From assembly GCF_023498005.1 (NCBI RefSeq), contig NZ_CP097289.1:1116001-1180000 (forward strand): DNA of 64,000 bases, given 5' to 3'. Under the pieces are notes generated by a model. It ran no database searches and was not told the DNA's origin. It saw only the letters and a program-made list of their open reading frames with translations. This document shows, in pieces, positions 51,830 to 59,534 of the stretch (position 1 is the first letter of the stretch; each line of letters begins with the position of its first letter). This DNA is from Streptomyces durmitorensis (GTDB lineage Bacteria > Actinomycetota > Actinomycetes > Streptomycetales > Streptomycetaceae). The position numbers and the translations under genes are program-made.

Positions 51830-52638
51830 GCCCTGCGCCCCACGCCGGCGAACCCGGAGAAGGCATACGGATCCTCCTCCTCGGGCGCGGTGTCGGGCCG
51901 CCAGCGCGGCATCGGCACGAGGCCGGGTTCCACCATGTCGTATCCCTCGAAGAACCGCGCGATCTCGTCGCGCGAGCGCATGATCAGTGGATTGCGGATG
52001 TCCTTGTAGACGCCGACGACCTGACCGGCCTGCTCGGCGGGGATCGGCATCCCTTCGTACGAGGCGTGCGTGAGAGCGATCACGCTGCCGGGCGCGAGAG
52101 CGTCCCGTAGTTCGGCGACCGCTGTGTAGGGATCGTACGCGTCCTCCACGAAATGCAGGACGGCCACGAGGAGAAGGGCCACCGGGCGGTCCAGGTCGAG
52201 GAGTCCGTTGACCTCCGAACTGCCCAGAATGTCCCGTGGTTTGCGCAGATCCCCGGCGACGGCCACCGCCTTCTCGTCGCCTTCGAGCACGGCCCGGCCG
52301 TGTGCGACGGCCACCGCGTCGTGGTCGACGTACGCCACGCGGGCGTCGGGGTGCGCCTGTTGCGCGATCTCGTGGACGTTGCCGAACGTCGGGATGCCCG
52401 AACCGATGTCGAGGAACTGGGTGATGCCCTCGTCCACGGCGAAACGCACTGCTCGGCGCATGAAGGCACGATTCGCCTGCATGATCTTGGGCAGCCCCGG
52501 CATGAACTCCATGGCCCGGCGGGCCGCGTCCCGGTCGACCTCGAAGTTGTGCGAACCGCCCAGGTAGTAGTCGTAGATGCGGGACACGCTGGGCATCGTG
52601 ATGTCGATGCCCAGCGGGGCCCAGGCGGGACGCTCCAT
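51826..52638 (-). CDS. DUF574-type SAM-dependent methyltransferase
   Basis: 270 aa. Family N-terminus SVSRIYDYYLGGSHNFEVDR, then MRRAVRFAVDEGITQFLDIG, the SAM loop DIGSGIPTFGNVHEIAQQAH, VAYVDHDAVAVAHGRAVL, RPVALLLVAVLHFVEDAYDP and VIALTHASYEGMPIP, ending MVEPGLVPMPRWRPD. Acceptor unknown. ATG 52638 has GGAG upstream. Translationally coupled to the c-di-GMP gene (ATGA), which suggests a linked function, as with the copy at 29435 that is coupled to regulators. Confidence 0.87.
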   Translation of the reverse strand: MERPAWAPLGIDITMPSVSRIYDYYLGGSHNFEVDRDAARRAMEFMPGLPKIMQANRAFMRRAVRFAVDEGITQFLDIGSGIPTFGNVHEIAQQAHPDARVAYVDHDAVAVAHGRAVLEGDEKAVAVAGDLRKPRDILGSSEVNGLLDLDRPVALLLVAVLHFVEDAYDPYTAVAELRDALAPGSVIALTHASYEGMPIPAEQAGQVVGVYKDIRNPLIMRSRDEIARFFEGYDMVEPGLVPMPRWRPDTAPEEEDPYAFSGFAGVGRRA

Positions 52639-52943
52639 CAAGACTCCAAGACGTAGGCGAGGCGAGCCGGTGTTCGAAGTGAGGCTACTGATCGTCCGCC
52701 AAAGGAGCGAGTCAAAACGGAAATTGGCCGTCCGTTCTCGGTCACTGCCTGCGGCAAGTGCCGAATATCAACCCAAAGAACCGGTCCGCTCCTTCCCCGG
52801 AGAGGGGAAAAGAACGGACCGGTAGACCGTACGCGAGGTACTTCTGACGGGACCCCCTTCTTGGCCGGACTTCTCCTTCGGTACTTTCCTTCGGCACGGT
52901 TGCTTCTGTGCGTCTATTTCCCGTACGTCTGATTCCGGTACGT
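52639..52943. other. Intergenic region upstream of methyltransferase/after lipoprotein
   Basis: No gene. It holds the promoter region of the methyltransferase-RmdA pair and the terminator hairpin at 52780-52823. The 52840-52930 part is AT-richer and has no recognisable motif. Confidence 0.5.
52780..52823 (-). terminator. Terminator after the lipoprotein gene
   Basis: Long imperfect hairpin: ACCGGTCCG and CGGACCGGT outer arms (9 bp) with an inner TTCCCC/GGGGAA stem, about 120 bp past the lipoprotein stop codon. Confidence 0.65.
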
Positions 52944-53939
52944 CTACTTCGGCGCGCCGACAGGCTTTCCGTCGGGCCCGGCGGCGTACCAAGTGCCGCC
53001 CACACCCTGACCGTTGGTGTCACCGGGCTTCTTGTCACCGGAGAACGTGTACATCGGCCAGCAGTCGATCGTCTGCTGCTGCTGTCCGTCGGGGCGGTCG
53101 AAGACGACGAAGCCCTTCTTGAGGATTCCCTTGGTGTCGTTCTTCTCGACGGGCGGAACGACCGGCCACTTCTCCAGGCAGGCGCCGGTGCAAGCGGACT
53201 TCATCGGCCAGGCGGAGTCCTTCGTGAAGCGATAGACGGTCATGCCGTTCTTGTCGACGACGATCTCCCCGAGCTTGGGGTCCTTGCGGGTGGAGAGCCC
53301 TGCCGGGTCGACGGGAGCGGTATCGGCGGGGGGCTCGGCCTCGGCGGCGGGCGCGGCCTTCTTGCCGTCGGGGGCGGCGGCGTACCAAGTGCCGCCCACA
53401 CCCTGGCCCTTGGCGTCGCCGGCCTTGGCGTCCTTGGCGTACCGGTACATCGGCCAGCCGTCGATGGTCAGCTGCTTGCTGCCGTCGGTCCGCGTGACCT
53501 CGCCGAGCAGGGACTTGTCGACGCCGGGCGGGGCTTCGGCACCCTCGGGCGAGGCGACGGGCCAGGTCGTGGCGCAGGCGCCGTCACAGTTCGACTTGGG
53601 CGGCTCGGCCGTGTCCTTGTCGAAGCGGTAGAGCGTGCGGCCCTCGCTGTCGGTGACGACCTTGCCGAGCTTCTTGCTGTCCCAGACGGCGAGTTGACCG
53701 GCGGCCTTCGCCTTCCCCGCACCTTCCTTCGCCTCGCCCGTGTCGGCGCCGTACCCGTCGCTCCCCGCCCCGTACCCGTCCCCCTTGGCCGGGGCCTGGT
53801 TGCCGACGTTCTGTCCGTTCGGCGACTGGTCCCCCTTTTCCTGACCGCACGCCGTCGTCAGCGCCAGCATGGCCGCAGCTGTCGCTACGAGCGAGGCGCT
53901 CCGCCAGGCCCGAGAGGAACTCCCTGATGGATGCCGCAT
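52944..53939 (-). CDS. Lipoprotein with duplicated secreted-repeat (PF03640/DUF) units
   Basis: 331 aa. Signal peptide SASLVATAAAMLALTTAC with lipobox TTAC (about 28-31). A Gly/Lys-rich linker leads to two copies of a two-part unit: GKVVTDSEGRTLYRFDKDT with SNCDGACATTWPVASP, then GWPMYRYAKDAK with GQGVGGTWYAAAPDG; and GEIVVDKNGMTVYRFTKDSA, CTGACLEKWPVVPP, CWPMYTFSGDKKPGD, GQGVGGTWYAAGPDG. Cysteine pairs in each. Surface protein; function unknown. S. coelicolor has a similar lipoprotein at SCO0930 next to rmdA (from memory). Confidence 0.9.
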   Translation of the reverse strand: MRHPSGSSSRAWRSASLVATAAAMLALTTACGQEKGDQSPNGQNVGNQAPAKGDGYGAGSDGYGADTGEAKEGAGKAKAAGQLAVWDSKKLGKVVTDSEGRTLYRFDKDTAEPPKSNCDGACATTWPVASPEGAEAPPGVDKSLLGEVTRTDGSKQLTIDGWPMYRYAKDAKAGDAKGQGVGGTWYAAAPDGKKAAPAAEAEPPADTAPVDPAGLSTRKDPKLGEIVVDKNGMTVYRFTKDSAWPMKSACTGACLEKWPVVPPVEKNDTKGILKKGFVVFDRPDGQQQQTIDCWPMYTFSGDKKPGDTNGQGVGGTWYAAGPDGKPVGAPK

Positions 53940-54022
53940 TTCAAACTCCCGCTGTCGCTTGAGGTGTCGCGTCGCTGAGTGCGTCACGCATGGCCCTAGG
54001 TACGGGTGGGAACGGCTGGTGC

Positions 54023-54044
54023 GTTCAACCTGCGTTCAAGATTC
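54023..54044 (+). promoter_or_regulatory. Candidate PhoP (PHO-box-like) direct repeats
   Basis: Two adjacent 11-nt units, GTTCAACCTGC and GTTCAAGATTC, resembling GTTCACC-type PHO-box repeats. It lies between the divergent lipoprotein and proline-rich genes. Only two units, so tentative. Confidence 0.35.
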
Positions 54045-54140
54045 TTTTGTTCGTCAAGCTCGCGCCCGCCGTCTCCTCCCTTCGGGTATCAGGAGGGCGG
54101 CAGCGGCGTGGCAGGGGGACACGCTGCCCATGATCCCTGG

Positions 54141-54704
54141 GTGCATGGATCATCTAGGGCCTCATCCGGCCTGGTCACACGCTTAGCTGCGCTTCTGGTT
54201 CTGACCTGGCTGCTCGGTTCACCGACGGCTGCCGCGGCATCGGTCGCCGCACCCGCCGACAACTGCGCCTACGCCTCGATCGGTGACGCCCCCGGCGGCG
54301 ACGCGGTGGCCGTCGCGGGCGACGGGGTGGTCTGCAGGGCGGGCCCCACACACCGCCCCAAGCCCAAGCCTCCGCCGCCGCCCCCGCCACCGCCGCCCGC
54401 TCCGGCTCCACCGCCACGCCCGGAGCCTCGGGCCCCTGAGCCGCCTCCTCCGCCGCCACCGCCCGCGCGCCCGGCTCCTGCCACGCCCGCGCCGCCACCG
54501 CCCCCGCCGCCACCGCCGCCGAGCCCCGAGCCGAAGCCGACCCCCACCCTCGCCCCCAAGATCGTCCCGTCGCCGGTGAGTTACCCCTCGTACCGCGCCG
54601 CGCCGCGCAAGGCGCCGCCCCGCAGCGGCCCGTCCCTGGTCTCGCTCACCCTGCTCGTCACCGCGCCCGCGGTGCTCGCCGTCGCCGCGCTGCGACCGCG
54701 CTGA
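54141..54704 (+). CDS. Proline-rich exported/membrane protein
   Basis: About 187 aa if started at GTG 54141. A signal-like hydrophobic segment (LAALLVLTWLLGSPTAAAAS) precedes a short domain (DNCAYASIGDAPGGDAVAVA), then about 90 residues of Pro runs with Ala, Arg and Glu, and a C-terminal helix SLTLLVTAPAVLAVAALRPR. It looks like a wall-spanning stalk with a membrane anchor. Start uncertain: no clear RBS, and the frame is open upstream to 54006. Followed after 14 bp by the DUF4239 gene, probably co-transcribed. Confidence 0.6.
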   Translation: MHGSSRASSGLVTRLAALLVLTWLLGSPTAAAASVAAPADNCAYASIGDAPGGDAVAVAGDGVVCRAGPTHRPKPKPPPPPPPPPPAPAPPPRPEPRAPEPPPPPPPPARPAPATPAPPPPPPPPPPSPEPKPTPTLAPKIVPSPVSYPSYRAAPRKAPPRSGPSLVSLTLLVTAPAVLAVAALRPR

Positions 54705-54718
54705 CCGCCGGAGGTCCC

Positions 54719-55483
54719 ATGTCGGAATGGCTTGTTCTCACCCTCGCGATGGCCGCCGCGTGCGCCGTCGTCCTGATCGTCACCGTCCTGCGGCACCGCA
54801 GGACGAGCCCGGACTACGACGCTTCGGAGACCCCGGACGTCATCGAGTACATGACGATGATGATCGGCGTGGTGTACGCCATCGTCCTCGGTCTGGCCAT
54901 CGCGGGCGTCTGGGAGGCCCGCAGCGTCGCCCAGGACCATGTGCACGCCGAGGCCCAGGCGTTGCACGAGGTGTCCGAGCGGGCGCGGGTGTACCCGACC
55001 GACGTCCGTGAGCGCATTCGTACGGATGTACGCACCTATGTCAGCCATGTCGTCACCACCGAGTGGGACTACATGGCCGACCGCGGCGAACTCACCGACC
55101 GCGGCGCCCAACTCCTCGGCCGCGTACGCCACGACGTCACCGACTATCAGCCCAAGTCCGACTTCGAGGCCCAGGCCTACCAGCCGCTCATCGACGAGGT
55201 CGCGGCCGCATCGGACGCGCGCAACTCCCGTGGGGAGAGCGCCGGGGCCACCATGCCCGGCGTCGTCTGGTTCGGTCTGATCATCGGCGGCCTCGTCACC
55301 GTCGGCATGATCTTCGCCCTGCAGATCCGCCGCACCCCACGCGAACTCATCCTCGCGGGGCTGTTCTCGGCCCTGTTCGCCTTCCTGCTCTTCCTCATCT
55401 GGGACTTCGACGCCCCCTACAGCCGTGGCGTCGCGGCCACCCCGGATCCGTTCCACGCGCTCTTCGACAATCTCGGCAGATGA
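54719..55483 (+). CDS. DUF4239 membrane protein (bestrophin-like)
   Basis: 254 aa. Membrane helices: VLTLAMAAACAVVLIVTVLR (N-terminus), MTMMIGVVYAIVLGLAIAGV (about 44-64), then a cytoplasmic helical segment (ARSVAQDHVHAEAQALHEVS), then PGVVWFGLIIGGLVTVGMIF and ELILAGLFSALFAFLLFLIW. The order is typical of DUF4239, which shares the topology of bestrophin-type anion channels. GGAGG precedes the ATG. Terminated by the perfect hairpin at 55488. Confidence 0.87.
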   Translation: MSEWLVLTLAMAAACAVVLIVTVLRHRRTSPDYDASETPDVIEYMTMMIGVVYAIVLGLAIAGVWEARSVAQDHVHAEAQALHEVSERARVYPTDVRERIRTDVRTYVSHVVTTEWDYMADRGELTDRGAQLLGRVRHDVTDYQPKSDFEAQAYQPLIDEVAAASDARNSRGESAGATMPGVVWFGLIIGGLVTVGMIFALQIRRTPRELILAGLFSALFAFLLFLIWDFDAPYSRGVAATPDPFHALFDNLGR

Positions 55484-55487
55484 CGGA

Positions 55488-55532
55488 AGAGGAGTGGCCC
55501 CACCCGCAACAGCCGGGTGGGGCCACTCCTCT
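55488..55532. terminator. Very strong bidirectional terminator
   Basis: Perfect 19-bp inverted repeat (AGAGGAGTGGCCCCACCCG) with a 7-nt loop, between the stop codons of two convergent genes. Confidence 0.85.
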
Positions 55533-55537
55533 GACGT

Positions 55538-56179
55538 TCACTCAGCGATGATCGAAGCGACCTGTGTGAGGGAGTCGATGCGCCAGTCCGCGGCCTCGAT
55601 GACGGTCGGATCGTCCGCCCACCAGTGCCCCCAGGGCCCGCGCCGGATGTGCGCCGCCCGCAACCCGGCCGCCTTCGCGGGGTAGATGTCGTTCGCGGGG
55701 TGGTCGCCGACGTACAGCGTCCGCTCCGGCTCCGCCTGGGCCACCTCGATCACCCGGGCGAAGAACGACGGATCCGGCTTCGCCACACCCCACTCGCCCG
55801 AGGTGACGACGAGATCGGCCGGCAGATCCAGGCCACGCAGCAGCTCACCCACGCGAGACGTCTGGTTCCCCGCGACGACGACACGCACCCCTTGCTTGCG
55901 CAGCCCGCCCAGGGCAGGGCGCACATCGGGGTAGAGGTCGGTCTCGGCGAGGTGCTCACCGCGCCCCGCGACCTCGCGGGCGTGGTAGGCGGCGGCGACA
56001 TCTATGTCCGGGCTCAGCAGCCGCAGCGCCTCGGCGTTGTCGCGGCCCCGCGTGACGACACCTCCCACGAGCGCGGAGACGGTGTGACGGGGCACGCCGA
56101 GCCAATCGGCCCACGAAGCCCAGTAGCGGTCATCTTTGGTGAGGGTCTCCCCCACGTCGAACACGACGGTCTCAATCAT
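55538..56179 (-). CDS. HAD-family hydrolase
   Basis: 213 aa. Motif I TVVFDVGETLTKDDRYWASW (DxGxT), cap domain (about 25-85), motif II in VVVAGNQTSRVGELLRGLDL, motif III WGVAKPDPSFFARVIEVAQ (Lys) and motif IV LYVGDHPANDIYPAKAAGLR. Family members dephosphorylate small phosphoesters or dehalogenate; substrate unknown. ATG 56179. Confidence 0.9.
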   Translation of the reverse strand: MIETVVFDVGETLTKDDRYWASWADWLGVPRHTVSALVGGVVTRGRDNAEALRLLSPDIDVAAAYHAREVAGRGEHLAETDLYPDVRPALGGLRKQGVRVVVAGNQTSRVGELLRGLDLPADLVVTSGEWGVAKPDPSFFARVIEVAQAEPERTLYVGDHPANDIYPAKAAGLRAAHIRRGPWGHWWADDPTVIEAADWRIDSLTQVASIIAE

Positions 56180-56281
56180 CAAGCCCAGCCTATGGCTCCA
56201 CCAGGCAGAACAGGCCGCCTGACCCGCGCCGCACCGGGGGGTTCACGTGTACGCCACGATGTACTGCGGCACAGTTGGGCC

Positions 56282-57001
56282 GTGGACATCATGGAACCCA
56301 CGCGGGTCGCACAGGAGTTGGTCGAGGCGTGGTACCCGGACGCCGTGGCGGCGCTTCTCGGCGGGAGCGTGGTGACCTCGCGCCGCACGCCGTACTCGGA
56401 TCTGGACATCGTGATCGTGTTCGCCGGTGAGCGGGAGCCGTCGCGGAGCAGTCTGCGGTTCGGCGCATGGCCGGTGGAGCTGTTCGTGCACACCGAGGCA
56501 AGCTGGCGGTGGTTCGTCGAGCGGGAGATCCCCCGGCGGAAGTCGTCGCTGCTGTCGATGTGCGCCCACGGGGTGGTGCTCGCGGACCGGGACGGGGCGG
56601 GCGCCCGCCTGCGGCACGAGGCGCGGCAGTTGCTGGCGGCCGGGCCTCCCGATGCGGCCCCGGCCGAGATCGAGGACCAGCGATACGTCCTGACCGACCT
56701 TCTCGACGACCTCGCCGGGTGCTCGACGGCCGGCGAACGGTTCTTCATCGTCACCGAGATCGCCGGGCGTGCCGCCGAGTTCGTCCTCCTGCGTACGGGG
56801 TCGTGGACGGGCGGCGGGAAATGGACGGCCCGTCGCGTGGACGCGGTGTGGCCCGGGTTCTCCGAGGAGCTGGAGGGCCTGGTGCGGGAGGCCCTTGAGG
56901 GCAGGGACGCCGGGCTTGTCGCGCTCGTGGACGAGGTGCTCGCGCCGTCCGGCGGGCGCCTGTGGGAGGGGTACCGGCGCAGCGGCTACCCCGACATCTG
57001 A
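56282..57001 (+). CDS. Nucleotidyltransferase-fold protein
   Basis: 239 aa. Starts VDIMEPTRVAQELVEAWYPD (GTG 56282 or ATG 56291), then the signature LLGGSVVTSRRTPYSDLDIV (GGS-x9-DLD, about 26-45) and FGAWPVELFVHTEASWRWF with a third acidic residue. C-terminal helical region (ERFFIVTEIAGRAAEFVLLR, VREALEGRDAGLVALVDEVL). MNT/aminoglycoside adenylyltransferase-like; substrate unknown. The gene is intact, unlike the remnant at 942. Confidence 0.82.
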   Translation: MDIMEPTRVAQELVEAWYPDAVAALLGGSVVTSRRTPYSDLDIVIVFAGEREPSRSSLRFGAWPVELFVHTEASWRWFVEREIPRRKSSLLSMCAHGVVLADRDGAGARLRHEARQLLAAGPPDAAPAEIEDQRYVLTDLLDDLAGCSTAGERFFIVTEIAGRAAEFVLLRTGSWTGGGKWTARRVDAVWPGFSEELEGLVREALEGRDAGLVALVDEVLAPSGGRLWEGYRRSGYPDI

Positions 57002-57069
57002 GCAACGGCTTCGCACACGGGTCCGTAAACCGTGCTGCGCGGCGGCCCCGCGCAGCGCACTCTGGTGGC

Positions 57070-57288
57070 ATGACCTGGCAGACACCCATCATCGTCCACC
57101 CGCCCACTCCCGACGGCGGGCGGCGGGTCACCGTGCGCGGGCAGGCCGTCGGCGTCGCGCGCGACGACCGTGACCTGGTGGAGTTCCTGCGCCGCGCGGG
57201 TCTCGGCGACGCCGACATGGCCCTCGACGACCCGCACCTCGTGGAGTGGCGGGGCAGCGGGGCGCATGTGTGGGTTACGGGGTCCTGA
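57070..57288 (+). CDS. Small conserved hypothetical protein
   Basis: 72 aa. TWQTPIIVHPPTPDGGRRVT, VRGQAVGVARDDRDLVEFLR, RRAGLGDADMALDDPHLVEW and RGSGAHVWVTGS. Codon usage is normal and the sequence has a plausible beta-strand/helix pattern, but no function is known. Its 69-bp distance to the nucleotidyltransferase stop leaves room for an own promoter. Confidence 0.6.
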   Translation: MTWQTPIIVHPPTPDGGRRVTVRGQAVGVARDDRDLVEFLRRAGLGDADMALDDPHLVEWRGSGAHVWVTGS

Positions 57289-57916
57289 GCCACTGGGCAC
57301 GAGTTGAATGCGGGCACGGGCACGCGTACGGGTACGGGCGCGGACACGCGTACGGGTACAAGCGCGGGCACGCGTACGGGCGCGGGCATGGCGCTTGGTC
57401 ATGGCCGCCCGCCCGGTTGAGCTGATGGCAGGCTCGCTGCGCGGTTCCGCGCCGCCTGCCGCCGAGGGCGGTCGCGGGCTCCGCCTCTGAGCCCCGGAGC
57501 CCTGACGCCCGGGGACCCGGCGCCGCGCCCTCGCCCTTGTCGCCTCGTACGGCGAGGGCGCCCGGAAAGCAGTCGCCCGTCCCCGATGCCGGGCCGACGG
57601 CAGCCTGCCGTGCGGCGACCTGGGTGAGCGGCTCCTGAATCATCCGGCACCCAGGCCCCACGGTGCCGACCGGCTGTCCCCGCACGACGCCCGACCGTGC
57701 ACGAGACGGCGGCCCCACCCCTCTACACGCCCCACCCCCTGAACCCCCGTCACCGCCCCGCCCCGTTCCCCTGTCCGGCCCACACCGTTGCCCCGTTCGC
57801 GCGGCTGAGATCGCGGCCGCCCGGCTCCCTGCCTAGCGTTTCCCGCATCGAGGTGCATAACAGGTGAAAGCGGAAGAAGGTCCGCGGCTGCTCCTCGGAG
57901 ACCCGGAGGAATGATC
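57289..57916. other. 628-bp intergenic region with minisatellite
   Basis: No gene that I can support. It contains three 24-bp repeats (57321-57392), GC-rich direct words and a GGGCTCCG/CGGAGCCC hairpin (57476-57502). Candidate frames here (for example minus-strand 57275-57718) are low-complexity readings of the repeats. Confidence 0.6.
57321..57392. repeat. 24-bp minisatellite (three units)
   Basis: Units at 57321-57344, 57345-57368 and 57369-57392, each beginning CACGCGTACGGG and ending in GCGCGG- or GGGCATGGC-type words; the first two differ at few positions. A sixfold GGGCAC/GTACGG sub-pattern underlies it. Confidence 0.75.
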
Positions 57917-58462
57917 ATGCGCGCGATACGCGTCGCCTCGGCCACTCTGCTCGCCGCCACCGCCCTGACCCTCACCGCACCGACCGCTTCCGCTGCCGTC
58001 GCGGACGACACCGACACGAACAACAACATCACCTCGTTCGGCTTCCGTGTCACCCCCTCGACGATCGCCGCGGGCGGCCAGGTCACGCTCAGCGTGGACG
58101 GCTGCGAGGGGAACACGACGGTCACCTCGGGTGTCTTCGACGACGCCCAGATCCCCAAGGGGCAGCAGTCGACCACCGCGACGGTCTTCGAGGACGCCAA
58201 ACCCGGCGCGATGTACGAGGTGACCTTCGACTGCAAGGGCGAGAAGGGGACCACGGACCTGACCATCGCCACGGGCCGCCCCACTCATCACCCCACCCAT
58301 CACCCCACGGCCCCGGTCCGCCACGGAGTGCGGGCCGGTGTCGGCGGCAGTCTCGGCGGGCTCGACCTGCATGAGATCGCCCTCGGCAGCGCCCTGATCG
58401 TGGGCACACTCGGCACCGCGTACTACTGGACGCGTCGCCGCACCGGGGACAGCAACTCCTGA
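57917..58462 (+). CDS. Secreted protein with Ig-like domain and C-terminal anchor
   Basis: About 181 aa. Signal peptide IRVASATLLAATALTLTAPT with cleavage near TASAAVA. The mature part has one beta-sandwich-like domain (FGFRVTPSTIAAGGQVTLSV, DGCEGNTTVTSGVF, GAMYEVTFDCKGEKGTTDLT), a His/Pro/Thr linker (HHPTHHPTAP), then LHEIALGSALIVGTLGTAYY and the charged tail WTRRRTGDSNS, a typical membrane/wall anchor. No LPxTG or LAxTG precedes it. It is homologous to the convergent gene at 58684-59199 and close to a class F sortase. Confidence 0.8.
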   Translation: MRAIRVASATLLAATALTLTAPTASAAVADDTDTNNNITSFGFRVTPSTIAAGGQVTLSVDGCEGNTTVTSGVFDDAQIPKGQQSTTATVFEDAKPGAMYEVTFDCKGEKGTTDLTIATGRPTHHPTHHPTAPVRHGVRAGVGGSLGGLDLHEIALGSALIVGTLGTAYYWTRRRTGDSNS

Positions 58463-58490
58463 CCGGCCCACCGCACGGCTTACGACACAC

Positions 58491-58534
58491 CGCCGCCCGG
58501 TCGCCCGCTGAGCTCAGCGGGCGACCGGGCGGCG
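58491..58534. terminator. Perfect 44-nt palindrome between the paired secreted-protein genes
   Basis: Two 22-bp arms with no loop: CGCCGCCCGGTCGCCCGCTG followed by AG and its complement. It lies 29 bp past the stop of the plus-strand gene and 150 bp before the stop of the minus-strand partner. It can form a strong hairpin or cruciform. Confidence 0.8.
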
Positions 58535-58683
58535 GCATGCGGGTGGGCACGGACCGCCCCGTGACCGGCGCGGAAGGGGGACGCGCCGGTCAGGAGGGCG
58601 GAACGGTTCACACCCGACGTGTGGACACCGGCGTACGAAGACCCGACGTGCGAGTGACGGGCCTGCCGGTGCGGGGTGTGCGT

Positions 58684-59199
58684 CTAGAAGCCGCGCCCTG
58701 CGTTCTCCGCGCGGCGGCGCATCCAGAACACCCCGCCGCCGACCACGGCTGCTGCCACGAGCACACCGCCGATCGCCATGTCGGTGCTGGTCGCCCCCGT
58801 GTCGCTGCTGCCGCCGAGACCACCACGGACACCGCCGTGGATGACGGTGAACGCGTCGGGCTTGGTGAGCGTCTTGCCGCCGCAGTGGACGGTGATGCTG
58901 TGGGCACCCGGGGTGGCGTGCTGATAGATCGTGGTGTTCGCGCTGGCCGTACCGCTGCCCATGTGCTTCAGGTGCGTGTCGGGGAAGGCATCCGACGTGA
59001 TCTTGCTGCCGACAGCCTGGCAGGACTTGCCGTCGACCGTGACCGTCAGCTGTCCCCCTCGGGGGATCACGCTCGGCATGGCGACGATGTTGGACGGGTC
59101 GGCCCAGGCCGATGCCGTCGGGGCGGCGAGGCCGACGACGGCACCCGCGGTGACTGCGACCGCGAGGGCACGAGTGGTGCGCATACGAGAAGTACGCAT
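58684..59199 (-). CDS. Secreted protein with Ig-like domain and C-terminal anchor (paralogue)
   Basis: 171 aa. Signal peptide TTRALAVAVTAGAVVGLAAP, cleavage after TASA; domain VAMPSVIPRGGQLTVTVDGK, SCQAVGSKITSDAF, NTTIYQHATPGAHSITVHCG and GGKTLTKPDAFTV; the C-terminus has MAIGGVLVAAAVVGGGVFWM and MRRRAENAGRGF. It parallels the gene at 57917 in length, order of blocks and anchor. The segment before the anchor (GGSSDTGATSTD) has a TGA(T)-like word but no LPxTG. The start is GTGA/ATG at 59199 with GGAGG upstream. Confidence 0.82.
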   Translation of the reverse strand: MRTSRMRTTRALAVAVTAGAVVGLAAPTASAWADPSNIVAMPSVIPRGGQLTVTVDGKSCQAVGSKITSDAFPDTHLKHMGSGTASANTTIYQHATPGAHSITVHCGGKTLTKPDAFTVIHGGVRGGLGGSSDTGATSTDMAIGGVLVAAAVVGGGVFWMRRRAENAGRGF

Positions 59200-59534
59200 G
59201 TGAATCCTCCGCGGAAGACGCCCCGGGGTAACCGTCCCCGGTCGATCGGCGAGAGCGCCTCCCAGACTGACCCTCAGATGCCGTGCACAGACCCGCATTT
59301 CGGCGATCGGCCGTCCTGGTGAGGCGACACGCCGAAGCGTGAACGCACAAGCCGATATTGCCGCAGGTCACGGACCGTCAGAAATTTCCTGCCGACCGCG
59401 ACTCGGATGGCGCATACCCGGTATGGGCGCCACCCGTTCGCTCCCGCTCTGTCGCCCGTCGCGCGCACCCCGCTTAGCGTGCTCGTAAGCGCAACGGACG
59501 CGGTTCGAATGCCGCGTTGAGAGGGGATCAGAGA
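59200..59534. other. Intergenic region between secreted-protein gene and sortase
   Basis: 335 bp, divergent promoters expected. Relatively AT-richer near 59290-59400. I see no strong palindrome, tRNA or known promoter motif here. Confidence 0.4.

Noticed and set aside
57275..57718. Minus-strand 147-codon frame with PYACPRPYPYAC repeats
   Set aside because: The repeats come from reading the 24-bp minisatellite; there is no start signal or homology.
58684..58800. LPxTG/LAxTG sorting signal in the anchored proteins
   Set aside because: The residues before both hydrophobic tails were read through; neither has an LPxTG-like pentapeptide.
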